A DNA stretch of 64,000 nt from JACKCD01 sp041390905 (GCA_041390905.1 JAWKPA010000012.1:1922001-1986000); one strand, 5' to 3'. Positions 43,265 to 52,360 are shown, numbered from the stretch's first letter. Translations and numbers: made by a program. Notes: generated by a model not told the origin, from the sequence alone.

Positions 43265-44644
43265 GTGTCACTCTTAAAGCGACTTGAACGGAATCAACAG
43301 CCAGTTAAATCTGAAACATCAAAATTGCAGGAGCTGCGCGTCAAGCGTGCGGCTCCCGTGGCCGGTTCGCGGGATGCAACCGTTGACCTGAAAAACCGCA
43401 TTCAGGAACGTCTTATTGCCGAATTGGATCCCAGTATTGACATTGCCCAGACGGCCGAAGTGCGGGCAACTATTCAGGAAATGTTTGAGTCAATGCTTTT
43501 GGAAGAGAGCATTGTATTGACGCGCAATGAGAAGCGGCGGCTATTTGAGTCCATTGTGGCCGAGATTCTAGGGTTTGGGCCATTGGAACAATATTTGTCT
43601 ATGGATGGTGTCACCGAAATTATGGTGAATGGGCCAAAGCATATTTACATTGAGCGCGGTGGGAAGATTCAGCGGGTTAACGTTGAATTTGAAGATGATG
43701 ATCATTTGATGCGTATTATTGACCGTATTGTGGCTCCCCTGGGGCGGCGGATTGATGAAGGGTCTCCGCTGGTGGATGCGCGTTTGCCCGATGGGTCGCG
43801 TGTCAATGCGGTGGTGCCGCCTATTTCGCTTAACGGGCCTGTACTTACCATTCGCCTGTTCTCTAAGATTCCATATACGGTGGAAAATATTATTGAGTTT
43901 GGTACGGTGACGCCAGAGGCGATTGAATTTCTAAAGGCGTGTGTGATTGCCCGGCTAAACGTTTTGATTTCTGGTGGTACTGGTTCTGGTAAGACAACGA
44001 TGCTGAATATCTTGTCTGGTTTTATTCCAGATGGTGAGCGGATTGTGACGATTGAGAATGCGGCTGAGTTGCAGTTGCGGCAAGATCATGTGGTGACGTT
44101 GGAGTCGCGCACGGCAAATGTGGAGGGGCGTGGGACGGTTGCCATTCGTGATTTGGTGATTAACTCGCTGCGTATGCGCCCGGATCGGATTATTGTGGGT
44201 GAGGTGCGTGGTGGTGAGGCACTGGATATGCTTCAGGCCATGAATACTGGGCATGAGGGAAGCATGACCACGGCGCACGCGAATACGGTGCGGGATGTGT
44301 TGTCGCGTTTGGAGACGATGGTGCTGATGGCGGGGACGGATTTGCCGCACCGGGCGATTCGGGAGCAAATCTCTTCGGCTATTAATTTGATTGTGCAGGT
44401 TGATCGGATGCGGGATGGGACGCGCAAGATTACGTCTGTGAGTGAGATTCAGGGGATGGAGGGGGATATTATTACAACCTCCGAAATCTTCCGTTTTGAG
44501 CAGACGGGAATTGAGAATGGGAAGGTTATCGGCCGTTTGCGGCCTACGGGTTTGCGGCCGAAGTTTATGTGGAAGATTCAGGATGCGGGGATTATGCTGC
44601 CGCCTTCTATTTTTGGCATTGGGACACGTCGTGGGCGCAATTAG
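43265..44644 (+). CDS. cpaF: Tad/type IVc pilus assembly ATPase (CpaF/TadA)
   Basis: A 459-residue secretion ATPase of the VirB11/GspE family that powers pilus extension and retraction. It starts at GTG 43265 behind TGGAGG. Walker A is GGTGSGKTT near residue 240, the Asp box ERIVTIENAAEL near 262, Walker B DRIIVGEVRGGEALDML near 305-320 and the His box EGSMTTAHANT near 328. The N-terminal domain has VTEIMVNGPKHIYIE. No exact AACGGCCGTT copy occurs in this strongly conserved gene, and base use shifts from GC-rich to more AT-rich codons within the gene. Confidence 0.95.
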   Translation: MSLLKRLERNQQPVKSETSKLQELRVKRAAPVAGSRDATVDLKNRIQERLIAELDPSIDIAQTAEVRATIQEMFESMLLEESIVLTRNEKRRLFESIVAEILGFGPLEQYLSMDGVTEIMVNGPKHIYIERGGKIQRVNVEFEDDDHLMRIIDRIVAPLGRRIDEGSPLVDARLPDGSRVNAVVPPISLNGPVLTIRLFSKIPYTVENIIEFGTVTPEAIEFLKACVIARLNVLISGGTGSGKTTMLNILSGFIPDGERIVTIENAAELQLRQDHVVTLESRTANVEGRGTVAIRDLVINSLRMRPDRIIVGEVRGGEALDMLQAMNTGHEGSMTTAHANTVRDVLSRLETMVLMAGTDLPHRAIREQISSAINLIVQVDRMRDGTRKITSVSEIQGMEGDIITTSEIFRFEQTGIENGKVIGRLRPTGLRPKFMWKIQDAGIMLPPSIFGIGTRRGRN

Positions 44645-44677
44645 GCGGATTGTTTAACACTTTATAAGGAGTAAGTG

Positions 44678-45658
44678 ATGCCAACGACGTTGCTTATTAT
44701 AGGGATTATTGCCTTTTTAATGGTTGTAGGGGCTGGAATGGCACTCCTGGCTGAGGGTCGGCGCGGGGTTGATCAGCGGTTGGAGCAGTATGTTAGTGCG
44801 ACAACCTATGAGATTCCTGAAGAATTGGCGGAGGTTGTTGTTGAGCCAGATGTGGCTGAGCGGTTTGATAGTTTGATGTCCCGCCGGGGCTTTTTTCAGC
44901 CAATTCGGGAGCGTATTTCGCGGTCAGATGTAAAGCTGCGGGTGAGTGAGTATTTGGCTTTGACGCTGATTAGTGCGCTGCTGGTGGCGGTTTTTTTCTA
45001 TTTCTTTTTGAATCGGAATTTCCCGTTAGCTATTCTTGGTTTTTTGCTGGGGCTGCGGATACCACGGGCTTATTTAGGGTATGCGGCTACGCGGCGGATT
45101 AATGCGTTTGGGGATCAGCTGAGTGATACGCTGAATTTGTGGGTGAATGCGCTGCGGTCGGGGTATAGTGTGTTGCAAAGCATGGAGACGATTGCAACGG
45201 AGCTGCCGCCCCCGGTTTCCAAGGAGTTTGAGCGGGTGGTGCAGGAGGTGCGGTTGGGGCTGAGTCTGGAGCAGGCGTTGGATAATATGCTGGGGCGTGT
45301 GCCGAGTGAGGATTTGGATTTGGTGGTAACGGCCGTTAAAATTCAGCGCGAAGTCGGTGGCAACCTCTCGGAAATCCTCGACAACATCAGCTTTACCATC
45401 CGTGAACGTGTTCGTATCAAAGGTGAGATACGTACCCTAACTGCCCAAGGCCGCATTTCCGGTTGGGTCGTTGGGCTGTTGCCGCTTGCGCTTATGTTTA
45501 TCCTGCTGGGTATTAACCCCAGCTACATTTCGGAATTATGGGTTTGGGAGCAACCGATAGTCTTCTTGCCTTGCGGCTGGTATCTATTGGGCATTGGCGC
45601 AATTATGACAATTGCAGGCGTTTTCTTTATCCGCAAAATTGTTGATATTGAAGTGTAG
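44678..45658 (+). CDS. tadB: Tad pilus inner-membrane protein TadB
   Basis: A 326-residue type II/IV secretion F-family membrane protein. ATG 44678 follows AAGGAG with good spacing. One N-terminal helix (about 4-24), two helices near 90-130, the conserved GspF domain (LNLWVNALRSGYSVLQSM to VGGNLSEILDNI) and two C-terminal helices (about 262-285, 300-320). It forms the platform with TadC. One palindrome copy (45328-45337) gives VTAVKIQ in the GspF domain, where V-x-A-V-x-I-Q is family-typical, and codon use becomes distinctly more C-rich right after it. Confidence 0.9.
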   Translation: MPTTLLIIGIIAFLMVVGAGMALLAEGRRGVDQRLEQYVSATTYEIPEELAEVVVEPDVAERFDSLMSRRGFFQPIRERISRSDVKLRVSEYLALTLISALLVAVFFYFFLNRNFPLAILGFLLGLRIPRAYLGYAATRRINAFGDQLSDTLNLWVNALRSGYSVLQSMETIATELPPPVSKEFERVVQEVRLGLSLEQALDNMLGRVPSEDLDLVVTAVKIQREVGGNLSEILDNISFTIRERVRIKGEIRTLTAQGRISGWVVGLLPLALMFILLGINPSYISELWVWEQPIVFLPCGWYLLGIGAIMTIAGVFFIRKIVDIEV

Positions 45659-45776
45659 TTTCACAGGTCATCAAGGTGGCTGATTGTCATTGGTTAGTCA
45701 GAAAACAGATGGTTTACCAGATACCAGCCACTAACTACCAGCTACTTGCGATTTATCCGTATGTAGGAGAATCTGG

Positions 45777-46718
45777 ATGAGTTTATCAATTTTTGGTTTG
45801 TTAATCATCGTGGCCGCTGTCATTATTATCTATAGCCTTGTTCTGCTGCGTCGGGCAGAGGGAGACCCGTTAGCGGCGCGTATTGATGAATTTGCCAGCC
45901 GTGAAGAAGTTGTTTCAATCGAAGAGATTGAACTATCAATGCCATTAAGCGACCGTATTCTTGTGCCAATTGCGCGGCGCATTAGTGATTTTGTTGTCAG
46001 GTTGACACCACAATCCACGCTGGAGCGAACGACCCACCAATTAGAGTTGGCCGGGAACCCCCGCAATATGACGGCGGCAGGTTTTTGGGTTTTGCGGCTT
46101 TTGGTTATGGTGTTGTTTGGTGCACTTGGTTTTTTGGTGGCCTCAAATAACCACGTTGGGGTGAGTCGCACATTGGCCTATATTTTAGGTGCTTTGGTTG
46201 TTGGGTTTCTGATTCCTGGTATGGTGTTGCGGGCGCGGATTGATCGGCGAAAGCAAGCAATTATCAAGAAGTTGCCTGATGCGTTGGATTTGATGACGAT
46301 TTGTGTGGAGGCGGGGTTGGCTTTTAATGGAGCCATGCAGCGAGTGGCGGAAAAGTGGGATGACCCGCTGGCAAATGAGTTTGGGCGTGTTTTACAGGAG
46401 ATGCAGTTGGGGAAATCGCGGCGGCAGGCACTGCGTGATATGGTTGACCGCATGGAAGTGCCGGACGTGACGAGTTTTATTGCGGCGATTTTGCAGGCGG
46501 ATCAGCTGGGGGGCGGGGTTTCCAAAATTTTGCGGATTCAGTCGGAGCAGATGCGAATTCGGCGGCGGCAGCGGGCGGAAGAGAAGGCGCAGCAGGCTCC
46601 GGTGAAGATGCTGTTCCCGCTGGTCTTTTTGATTTTTCCGTCGGTTCTGATGGTTTTGTTGGGGCCGGCCGCTTTACAGGTACTGCGCAGTGGTCCATTG
46701 CGTGGTGTCGTTAATTAG
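45777..46718 (+). CDS. tadC: Tad pilus inner-membrane protein TadC
   Basis: A 313-residue paralogue of TadB. An N-terminal helix (about 4-23), a helix pair near 100-145 and the GspF domain (LPDALDLMTICVEAGLAFNGAM; then TSFIAAILQADQLGGGVSKIL) and a C-terminal helix (about 283-303) are clear. A TAGGAGA ribosome site precedes ATG 45777. The 118-bp gap to tadB contains a hairpin-like segment. No pilin (flp), prepilin peptidase or secretin gene is in the window, so the rest of the system lies elsewhere. Confidence 0.92.
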   Translation: MSLSIFGLLIIVAAVIIIYSLVLLRRAEGDPLAARIDEFASREEVVSIEEIELSMPLSDRILVPIARRISDFVVRLTPQSTLERTTHQLELAGNPRNMTAAGFWVLRLLVMVLFGALGFLVASNNHVGVSRTLAYILGALVVGFLIPGMVLRARIDRRKQAIIKKLPDALDLMTICVEAGLAFNGAMQRVAEKWDDPLANEFGRVLQEMQLGKSRRQALRDMVDRMEVPDVTSFIAAILQADQLGGGVSKILRIQSEQMRIRRRQRAEEKAQQAPVKMLFPLVFLIFPSVLMVLLGPAALQVLRSGPLRGVVN

Positions 46719-46746
46719 GTGGATCTATAACCATGCAGCACTAGGA

Positions 46747-47472
46747 ATGAGCCAAGTGGCAGTTTCTTCTTGGCAACGGTTTTCACAACAGTTTTTAAAT
46801 TTGTTGTTTCCGCCTACCTGCGCGGTGTGTCGGCGGGTGGGGGAGGTGTTGTGTGAGGATTGTTTGCGGGCGTTGCCGCGAATGCCGGAGATGGTGTGCG
46901 GCCAGTGTGGCCGGCCGGTAAAACGGCCGTTTTCCCTTTGTGCGACTTGTCAGAAACGGCCGTTTCCCCTGCAAATCATTCGCGCTACTTTTCACTATGT
47001 CAGCCCCGTTAAAGAACTTATTCACAAATTCAAATATACAAACAACTTTGCGCTGGCAGAGCCATTAGGGCAAGCGATGGCTGGTAGTTGGTCGGGGCAG
47101 GATGTGGCAATAACGGCCGTTATTCCAGTACCATTACACCCTAAACGTTACAAAAAAAGAGGGTATAATCAGTCCATGCTGCTAGCACAACAGTTGTGTC
47201 ATTACCACCCCTTACCGCTAATGCCAGACGCCTTACAGCGTGTACGTTTTACACGCCCCCAAATTGAGCTGGGAGCCGACCAACGGCAGCAAAACATGCA
47301 GCAAGCCTTTGCCGCAGCACCCCACCTTGTGTACGGCCAGCATGTCCTGCTCATTGACGATGTCTGTACTACAGGCGCAACCTTAATCGCCTGTGCTGAA
47401 GCACTGCTAGATGGAGGTGCAGCTTCCGTCTCTGCCTACTGTCTGGCGCGTGCTGTTTCAAAAACCCAATAA
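46747..47472 (+). CDS. comF: ComF family phosphoribosyltransferase-like protein
   Basis: A 241-residue protein linked to natural transformation. The N-terminal zinc finger (CAVCRRVGEVLCEDC, then CGQCGRP and CATC) is followed by a PRTase fold with the PRPP loop HVLLIDDVCTTGAT near residue 205. ATG 46747 is chosen; the open frame starts inside tadC at 46690, so coupling to tadC is possible. Two palindrome copies 33 bp apart (46922, 46955) write KRPF twice in the zinc-finger region. Position directly after the tad genes links pili with DNA uptake. Confidence 0.88.
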   Translation: MSQVAVSSWQRFSQQFLNLLFPPTCAVCRRVGEVLCEDCLRALPRMPEMVCGQCGRPVKRPFSLCATCQKRPFPLQIIRATFHYVSPVKELIHKFKYTNNFALAEPLGQAMAGSWSGQDVAITAVIPVPLHPKRYKKRGYNQSMLLAQQLCHYHPLPLMPDALQRVRFTRPQIELGADQRQQNMQQAFAAAPHLVYGQHVLLIDDVCTTGATLIACAEALLDGGAASVSAYCLARAVSKTQ

Positions 47473-47491
47473 TCTTATGGGAGAAATAGAA

Positions 47492-48061
47492 ATGGAACTG
47501 ACAATAAACGGAAAAAACATAGATATAACCACAAGATTGCGCAACTACGTTGAAAAGAAAACCGAACGGCTCGACCGGTACATGCCCAATCTTGAAGAAG
47601 TCCGGGTTGATTTGTCCACTCAAAAAGCCCGTAACGCCCTGGAGCGTCAAGTAGCCCAGGTAACTATTCGTGACCGGCGCGGCACCATGCTACGTGCCGA
47701 AGAGCAGAACCACGATATGTTTGCGGCCATTGATGCTGTCGTAGACAAGCTCTATCGGCAAATTCGGCGCTATCGGGGGCAAAAACGCAAGCGGCGCACC
47801 GCTGCTGCGCCACAAGTTGACGATATGGCGTATTTGGGCGAACCCTTGCCCATTGCTGAAGAAGGCACAGAGGATGAAGGTGCCATTGTGCGCTCCAAAC
47901 GTTTTGCCCTCAACCCCATGAACTCTGACGAAGCAGTTGAGCAAATGGAACTGCTGGGTCACGATTTTTTTGTCTTTTTTAACAGCGAAGAAGAGGCAAT
48001 TAATGTATTGTATCGGCGACACGACGGAAACTATGGCTTGCTACAGCCAGAATTTGATTAG
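47492..48061 (+). CDS. hpf: Ribosome hibernation promoting factor, long form
   Basis: A 189-residue ribosome-associated factor. The N-terminal domain (1-105) has the HPF/YfiA fold (MELTINGKNIDITTRLRNYV; RLDRYMPNLEEVRVDLS) and the C-terminal domain (130-189) has the dimerisation motif VRSKRFALNPMNSDEAVEQM, so it should make 100S dimers. ATG 47492 has a GGGAGA ribosome site. It follows comF by 19 nt. Induced in stationary phase in known systems. Confidence 0.93.
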   Translation: MELTINGKNIDITTRLRNYVEKKTERLDRYMPNLEEVRVDLSTQKARNALERQVAQVTIRDRRGTMLRAEEQNHDMFAAIDAVVDKLYRQIRRYRGQKRKRRTAAAPQVDDMAYLGEPLPIAEEGTEDEGAIVRSKRFALNPMNSDEAVEQMELLGHDFFVFFNSEEEAINVLYRRHDGNYGLLQPEFD

Positions 48062-48073
48062 TTGAGAGGAAAT

Positions 48074-48550
48074 ATGCCCCACGTTTTAATGGTTTGTACA
48101 GCGAACATATGCCGCTCACCGGTAGCCGAAGGCTTGCTGCGTGATCGATTACAAAAACGCGGGTTAGCCGATTGGACGGTTAGCTCGGCTGGAACCTGGG
48201 CGCAGCTTAAACGCGGTGCCTCGCAAAACAGCGTGATTGCCATGAGTGAGCGTGGCCTTGACATTAGCAACCATTCAGCGCAAATGGTTGAGGCAAAACA
48301 TTTGCGTGAAGTAGATTTGGTTTTGTGTATGGAAACGGGTCATGCTGAAGCACTGCGTGCAGAATTTCATCAATATGCACCCAAAATACACCTGCTAACG
48401 GAGATGGCCGGCCGATATTACAGCATTAGTGACCCATATGGGCAGTCGTTGAGTGCCTACAAGCTAATGGCAAATGAGGTTGAGGAAATTATTGACGAGG
48501 GGCTTGAAGAAATCATTCGTCTGGCCGAAGAAAATGCCGGGGGTTTGTAG
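48074..48550 (+). CDS. Low-molecular-weight protein-tyrosine phosphatase
   Basis: A 158-residue phosphatase. The P-loop is VCTANICRSPVAEG at about residues 7-20 (Cys and Arg of C-x5-R) and the general acid Asp lies in SDPYGQS near 117. ATG 48074 follows TGAGAGGAAAT, 12 nt after hpf. Members act on tyrosine or arginine phosphates, or on EPS regulators; the substrate is unknown. Probably the last gene of the tad-comF-hpf run. Confidence 0.92.
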   Translation: MPHVLMVCTANICRSPVAEGLLRDRLQKRGLADWTVSSAGTWAQLKRGASQNSVIAMSERGLDISNHSAQMVEAKHLREVDLVLCMETGHAEALRAEFHQYAPKIHLLTEMAGRYYSISDPYGQSLSAYKLMANEVEEIIDEGLEEIIRLAEENAGGL

Positions 48551-48613
48551 CCGAGGATGCCAATCCTCGCTTTTCGGCTCAAGCTAAGGAGCGAGCTAGG
48601 AAAGCTCGGCTAC
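48547..48613. repeat. Snap-back repeat with GTAGCCGAGG arms
   Basis: GTAGCCGAGGATGCCAATCC faces AGCTCGGCTAC, with inner arms CTCGC/GCGAG. It begins at the phosphatase stop codon and could shield the mRNA end. Confidence 0.7.
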
Positions 48614-48642
48614 AGATCAAGGCTATAACCGTTAACAATCAG

Positions 48643-48684
48643 ACCGCCGCCTTTTGCTGTGAAGCAGGGCGGCGGTTTTTTTTT
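48643..48684 (+). terminator. Rho-independent terminator
   Basis: Stem ACCGCCGCC/GGCGGCGGT (9 bp) with an inner TGCT/AGCA pairing and a run of nine T. Ends the run that includes hpf and the phosphatase; it lies just before the Nif3-like gene. Confidence 0.9.
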
Positions 48685-48701
48685 ATGACGAGGAGGAAAT
48701 C

Positions 48702-49457
48702 ATGCTGCGGGATGAATTGATAACGTATTTGGACAATTATTTGCACATTGGGGAAATTGCCGACTATGGGCCGCAGGGGCTACAGGTGGAGGCTGAAGCT
48801 GAGACCATCAAGCGAATTGCGCTGGCGGTTGATACTTCCCCGGCGACAATTGCGGCCGCCGCTGAATGGGGGGCGGAGATGCTGCTGGTGCATCACGGCA
48901 TTTTTTGGGGTGGGGCGCAGCCAATTGCAGGACCGTTTGGGCGACGGGTGCGGCTGTTGCTAAAGCACAATATCCACCTTTATGCGGCTCATTTGGCATT
49001 GGATGCTCACCCGGTGGTGGGGAACAATGCGGTGCTGGCGAAGATGTTGGGGGTGGCGGTAGAGTCGTGGTGGTGTGCGCCCAAGGGTACGCCGATTGGG
49101 GTGCTGGGGCGGCTGGCGGAGCCAATGGCGTTGGCGGGGCTGGCAACGGCCGTTAATCACCACCTTGCCACCTCATCCCGCGTGCTGGCACACGGGCCGG
49201 AAACGGTGCAAACGGTTGCCATCGTGTCAGGGTCTGGGGCAGACAAGGTGGAAGCGGCGCAGCAACTGGGGGCCGATTTGTTGTTGACCGGGGAAACCTC
49301 CCACGCCCATTTTTGGGCAGCATCAGACGTGGGAATGAACGTCATTTTTGCCGGGCATTACGCCACGGAGACGGTGGGGGTGAAGGCACTGGGGGCGGAC
49401 CTGGCGGAGAAATTTGACGTGGCAACCCGTTTTTTTGATTTTCCGACGGGCATGTAG
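48702..49457 (+). CDS. Nif3-like dinuclear metal-centre protein (DUF34)
   Basis: A 251-residue protein of the Nif3/YbgI family that forms hexameric rings with two metals per subunit. Metal ligands are visible as HHGIFWG near residues 65-71, HLALDAH near 97-103, and GHYATE near 222 with Glu. GPQGLQVE near the start is also conserved. The start has a strong GAGGAGG site. Biological role is unsettled; suggested functions include metal handling and nucleotide-related hydrolysis. A palindrome copy (49145-49154) encodes TAVN in a variable loop. Confidence 0.92.
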   Translation: MLRDELITYLDNYLHIGEIADYGPQGLQVEAEAETIKRIALAVDTSPATIAAAAEWGAEMLLVHHGIFWGGAQPIAGPFGRRVRLLLKHNIHLYAAHLALDAHPVVGNNAVLAKMLGVAVESWWCAPKGTPIGVLGRLAEPMALAGLATAVNHHLATSSRVLAHGPETVQTVAIVSGSGADKVEAAQQLGADLLLTGETSHAHFWAASDVGMNVIFAGHYATETVGVKALGADLAEKFDVATRFFDFPTGM

Positions 49458-49472
49458 CTAACGATTGAAAAA

Positions 49473-49540
49473 TCACGCAAAGGCGCAAAGACGCAAAGAA
49501 GAAAGGTTTATCTTCGCGCCTTTGCGCCTTTGCGTGAAAT
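49473..49540. repeat. Snap-back repeat CACGCAAAGGCGCAAAG, copy 2
   Basis: TCACGCAAAGGCGCAAAG faces CTTTGCGCCTTTGCGTGA: an 18-bp perfect stem. Intergenic between the Nif3-like and beta-CASP genes. The ORF reading through it (NHAKAQRRKE) is a repeat artefact, but the same element is in frame inside the gene at 55637-57241. Confidence 0.9.
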
Positions 49541-49568
49541 TACTTAAGCAGTTATGCCAGCACCTTGT

Positions 49569-50978
49569 CTATAAGGTGAACGATTGGCCGAGGGTGGGAA
49601 CGTTGACGTTGGTGAACCCTTGTTCGGCTTGCAGGGCGTCGGCGAGGGCGAAGGAGGCTTCTGCTTCGCCGTGAACAATGAAGGTGGCAAACGGCCGTTT
49701 CTTCATCCTTCCCGTCCATTCCAGCAACTCATTCCGGTCGGCGTGGGCGCTCAGGCCGTTGATGGTGGCAACCTGCGCCGCCAGCGTATATGGTTCGCCA
49801 AAGATTTTGACCGTTGGCTGTTTCTCCACAATGCGCCGCCCCAGTGTGTCTGGTGCCTGCCAACCCACGATAAGAATGGTGTTGCGCGGGTCTTCAACGT
49901 TATTTTTGAGGTGGTGGAGAATGCGGCCGGCTTCGGCCATGCCGCTGGCGCTAATAATTACGGCCGGGCTGTTGAGGAAGTTTAGCTCCTTGGACTCTCG
50001 CGTGGAGCGGGTGTAATGCACCATGTCAAAGCCAAACGGGTCGTTGTGGCGCGTGCCGAGGAGAAAATCGGCCGTTTCTTCGTCATACGCCTCCGGGTGC
50101 AGCCGATAAATGCCGGTGGCATCAATCGCCAGCGGGCTGTCTACGTAAATCGGTAGGTTGGGGGGGATGTCACGGCTTTCGATGAGCTGGTGTAGCCTGT
50201 AAACCAATTCCTGCGTGCGGCCAACCGCGAAGGCTGGCACAATGAGCTTGCCGCCCCGTTTGTATGTCTCGTTGATAATCTTTTCCAGCTTGTCGCTGGC
50301 TTCGTCTATGGTGTCGTGGACGCGGTTGCCATAGGTGCTTTCAATGAGCAGGATGTCGGCTTCGTCAATAAAGGTGGGGTCGCGCAAAATGGGGCGGTTG
50401 GGGCGGCCTAAATCGCCGCTGAAGACCACGCGGCGGTGGCTGTTGCTGGCTGTGTCTTCAATGTCGAGGGCAACAATGGCGGAGCCGAGGATGTGACCAG
50501 CATCGTAGAAGGTGATGGTGACACCGGGGAAGAGGGTATACGGCCGTTCGTAGCCAATGCCAATAAATTGTTTCAGGCTGTTGACTGCATCGGTTAGAGA
50601 ATAAATTGGCTCCAGCGGCGGCTGGTTTTTCTTGCTGCGCTTGCGGTTCAGGTACTCAATGTCGTATTCCTGGATTTTGGCACTATCGCGCAGCATGATG
50701 GCGCACAGGTCGCGGGTGGCGTAGGTGCAAACGATGTCGCCGCGAAAGCCGCTTTTGACCAGGTTGGGGATGTTGCCGCTGTGGTCAATGTGGGCGTGGG
50801 ATAGCACCAGGTAATCAATTTGGCTGGCATCGAAGGGGAGGTTTTGGTTGCGGAAGTAGGTTTCCTGGCGTGACCCCTGATAGAGGCCGCAGTCGAGGAG
50901 GATAGAACGGCCGTTTACCTCAAGCAAATGTTGTGAGCCAGTGACCGTCCGCACGGCTCCGTGAAAGGTTAACTCCAT
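49569..50978 (-). CDS. Beta-CASP metallo-beta-lactamase-fold RNA nuclease
   Basis: A 469-residue member of the CPSF73-like family. Start ATG 50978 (MELTFHGAVRTVTGSQHLL) has AGGAG upstream and avoids an extension that reads through a repeat. The zinc motif SHAHIDHSG is near residues 57-65, AGHILGSA near 165, and the beta-CASP/RMMBL regions follow (FAVGRTQEL; GLSAHADRNEL near 405). Such enzymes process or degrade RNA. Palindrome copies are near each end (50906 giving NGRSI, 49690 giving KRPF). Divides the same promoter side as RNase D, 88 nt upstream. Confidence 0.9.
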   Translation of the reverse strand: MELTFHGAVRTVTGSQHLLEVNGRSILLDCGLYQGSRQETYFRNQNLPFDASQIDYLVLSHAHIDHSGNIPNLVKSGFRGDIVCTYATRDLCAIMLRDSAKIQEYDIEYLNRKRSKKNQPPLEPIYSLTDAVNSLKQFIGIGYERPYTLFPGVTITFYDAGHILGSAIVALDIEDTASNSHRRVVFSGDLGRPNRPILRDPTFIDEADILLIESTYGNRVHDTIDEASDKLEKIINETYKRGGKLIVPAFAVGRTQELVYRLHQLIESRDIPPNLPIYVDSPLAIDATGIYRLHPEAYDEETADFLLGTRHNDPFGFDMVHYTRSTRESKELNFLNSPAVIISASGMAEAGRILHHLKNNVEDPRNTILIVGWQAPDTLGRRIVEKQPTVKIFGEPYTLAAQVATINGLSAHADRNELLEWTGRMKKRPFATFIVHGEAEASFALADALQAEQGFTNVNVPTLGQSFTL

Positions 50979-51000
50979 CTGACACGCTCCTGTAGGTGGG

Positions 51001-51062
51001 ATTGGAGATTGGAGATTGGAGATTGATGAAGGTTCACAATCTCCAATCTCCAATCTCCAATC
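51001..51062. repeat. Snap-back repeat, family B copy 3
   Basis: ATTGGAGATTGGAGATTGGA followed by a GATGAAGGTTC loop and the exact reverse complement of the arm. The most perfect copy of the family; it lies in the gap between rnd and the beta-CASP gene. Confidence 0.9.
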
Positions 51063-51065
51063 GCT

Positions 51066-52205
51066 TTAATGGTTACGAAACTGCTGTAAAACAGCCAGAA
51101 TCTCCTCCCCATACGTCTGGCAGCGCCACTCGCCGATGGATTTGATTTTGGAGAGGGTGGCCATGCTGTTGGGGTTCCCTCCGGCAATGTCCCACAATGC
51201 CTGCCGACTAAGAATGACATCGGATTCGACACCGCGAGAAACGGCCGTTTCCTTGCGCCAATTGTGCAGCTTCTCATACCGATTCAACACCGCTTCTGGT
51301 GTCCGCTTGCGGTTGTGGCGCGGGCGTGTGGGCAATGGAGCCGCCTGTCCTCGCTGCACCGCCTGCAAAATCCTGGCACCCCGGCGGCGAATTTGCCCGT
51401 TGCTCATTCCATGCACACTGTTCAACTGCGCCAAACTGGTCGGTTCCAACTGCGCCAACTCCAGCAGCGTCCGGTCAGCCATCACCTTGAACAGCGGCAA
51501 ATTGGTGCGCTGTGCCACCTGCTCCCGATAAACAAACAGCTCTTTCAAAATGGCCTGCTGGCGGCGCGTCAGGTCACGCACACCATGCAAATTCCAAAAG
51601 TTGTCGGGGTCAAACGGCTGGTCGTTTAGCTCGATGCGGGATTGTTGGGTGAAGGTTTCGGACGCTTCGGCCAACAGCCCTGCTTTGGTAAGCTGCCCAT
51701 GCAGGTCGTGGCGCAGCTGCAGCAGGTAATGGGTGTCTAGCTGGGCGTATTGGAGTTGGGCGGGGGTTAACGGCCGTTTGCACCAATCCGACTTTTGGAA
51801 TCGCTTATCCAGCTTCACGCCATAAAGCTGCTCCAGCATATTCGCCAGCCCATACCGCTGATACCCCAAAATGCGGCTCGCCCACATCGTGTCAAACAAA
51901 TTATGCAGCTCCCAACCATACTCCCGCTTCAGCAAAATCAAATCATACTCGGCGGCGTGAAACACCTTTTGCACCGCCGGATCAGCCAAAATACGTCCCA
52001 GCGGCTCTAAATCCAGCGGCTCAACCGGGTCAATCACAAAATCCTGCGTAGGCGTGGAAAGCTGAATCAGGCAGACACGCTCCCGGTAGGCAAACATGCT
52101 GTTGGCCTCCAGATCAATTGCTAACAGCGGTTCACCGCGCAGTGCCGCCAAACAAAGTGCCAAACTTTCGGCATCAGTAACAAGTTCAAATGGAGGCAGA
52201 TTCAT
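51066..52205 (-). CDS. rnd: Ribonuclease D
   Basis: A 379-residue 3'-5' exoribonuclease for tRNA and small RNA maturation. ATG 52205 is chosen because GGAG lies 7 nt upstream. The DEDDy residues are in LAIDLEANSMF (D, E), HAAEYDLILL (D) and YAQLDTHYLL (Y-x3-D). An HRDC domain follows (about 210-285, NLPLFKVMADRTLLELA), then a second HRDC-like region (about 310-375). RNase D is common in aerobic Chloroflexota. The downstream beta-CASP nuclease suggests a shared RNA-processing unit. Confidence 0.92.
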   Translation of the reverse strand: MNLPPFELVTDAESLALCLAALRGEPLLAIDLEANSMFAYRERVCLIQLSTPTQDFVIDPVEPLDLEPLGRILADPAVQKVFHAAEYDLILLKREYGWELHNLFDTMWASRILGYQRYGLANMLEQLYGVKLDKRFQKSDWCKRPLTPAQLQYAQLDTHYLLQLRHDLHGQLTKAGLLAEASETFTQQSRIELNDQPFDPDNFWNLHGVRDLTRRQQAILKELFVYREQVAQRTNLPLFKVMADRTLLELAQLEPTSLAQLNSVHGMSNGQIRRRGARILQAVQRGQAAPLPTRPRHNRKRTPEAVLNRYEKLHNWRKETAVSRGVESDVILSRQALWDIAGGNPNSMATLSKIKSIGEWRCQTYGEEILAVLQQFRNH

Positions 52206-52360
52206 GACAGCACTCCACATTGTCGTTTTACAAGCTTGTTTTCCAGGGGGTGAACGACCACCACAGAACGGGGGCGCAATTTTTCAGAGATAGTAACGAA
52301 TCGCATAAACCTTACAACATTGTTGCCTGATACGTAGGGCGATAAGGAACGAGAATTAAA

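Noticed and set aside
49465..49674. ORF reading NHAKAQRRKE through a repeat
   Set aside because: Translation of the CACGCAAAGGCGCAAAG repeat; the pattern recurs wherever the repeat does.
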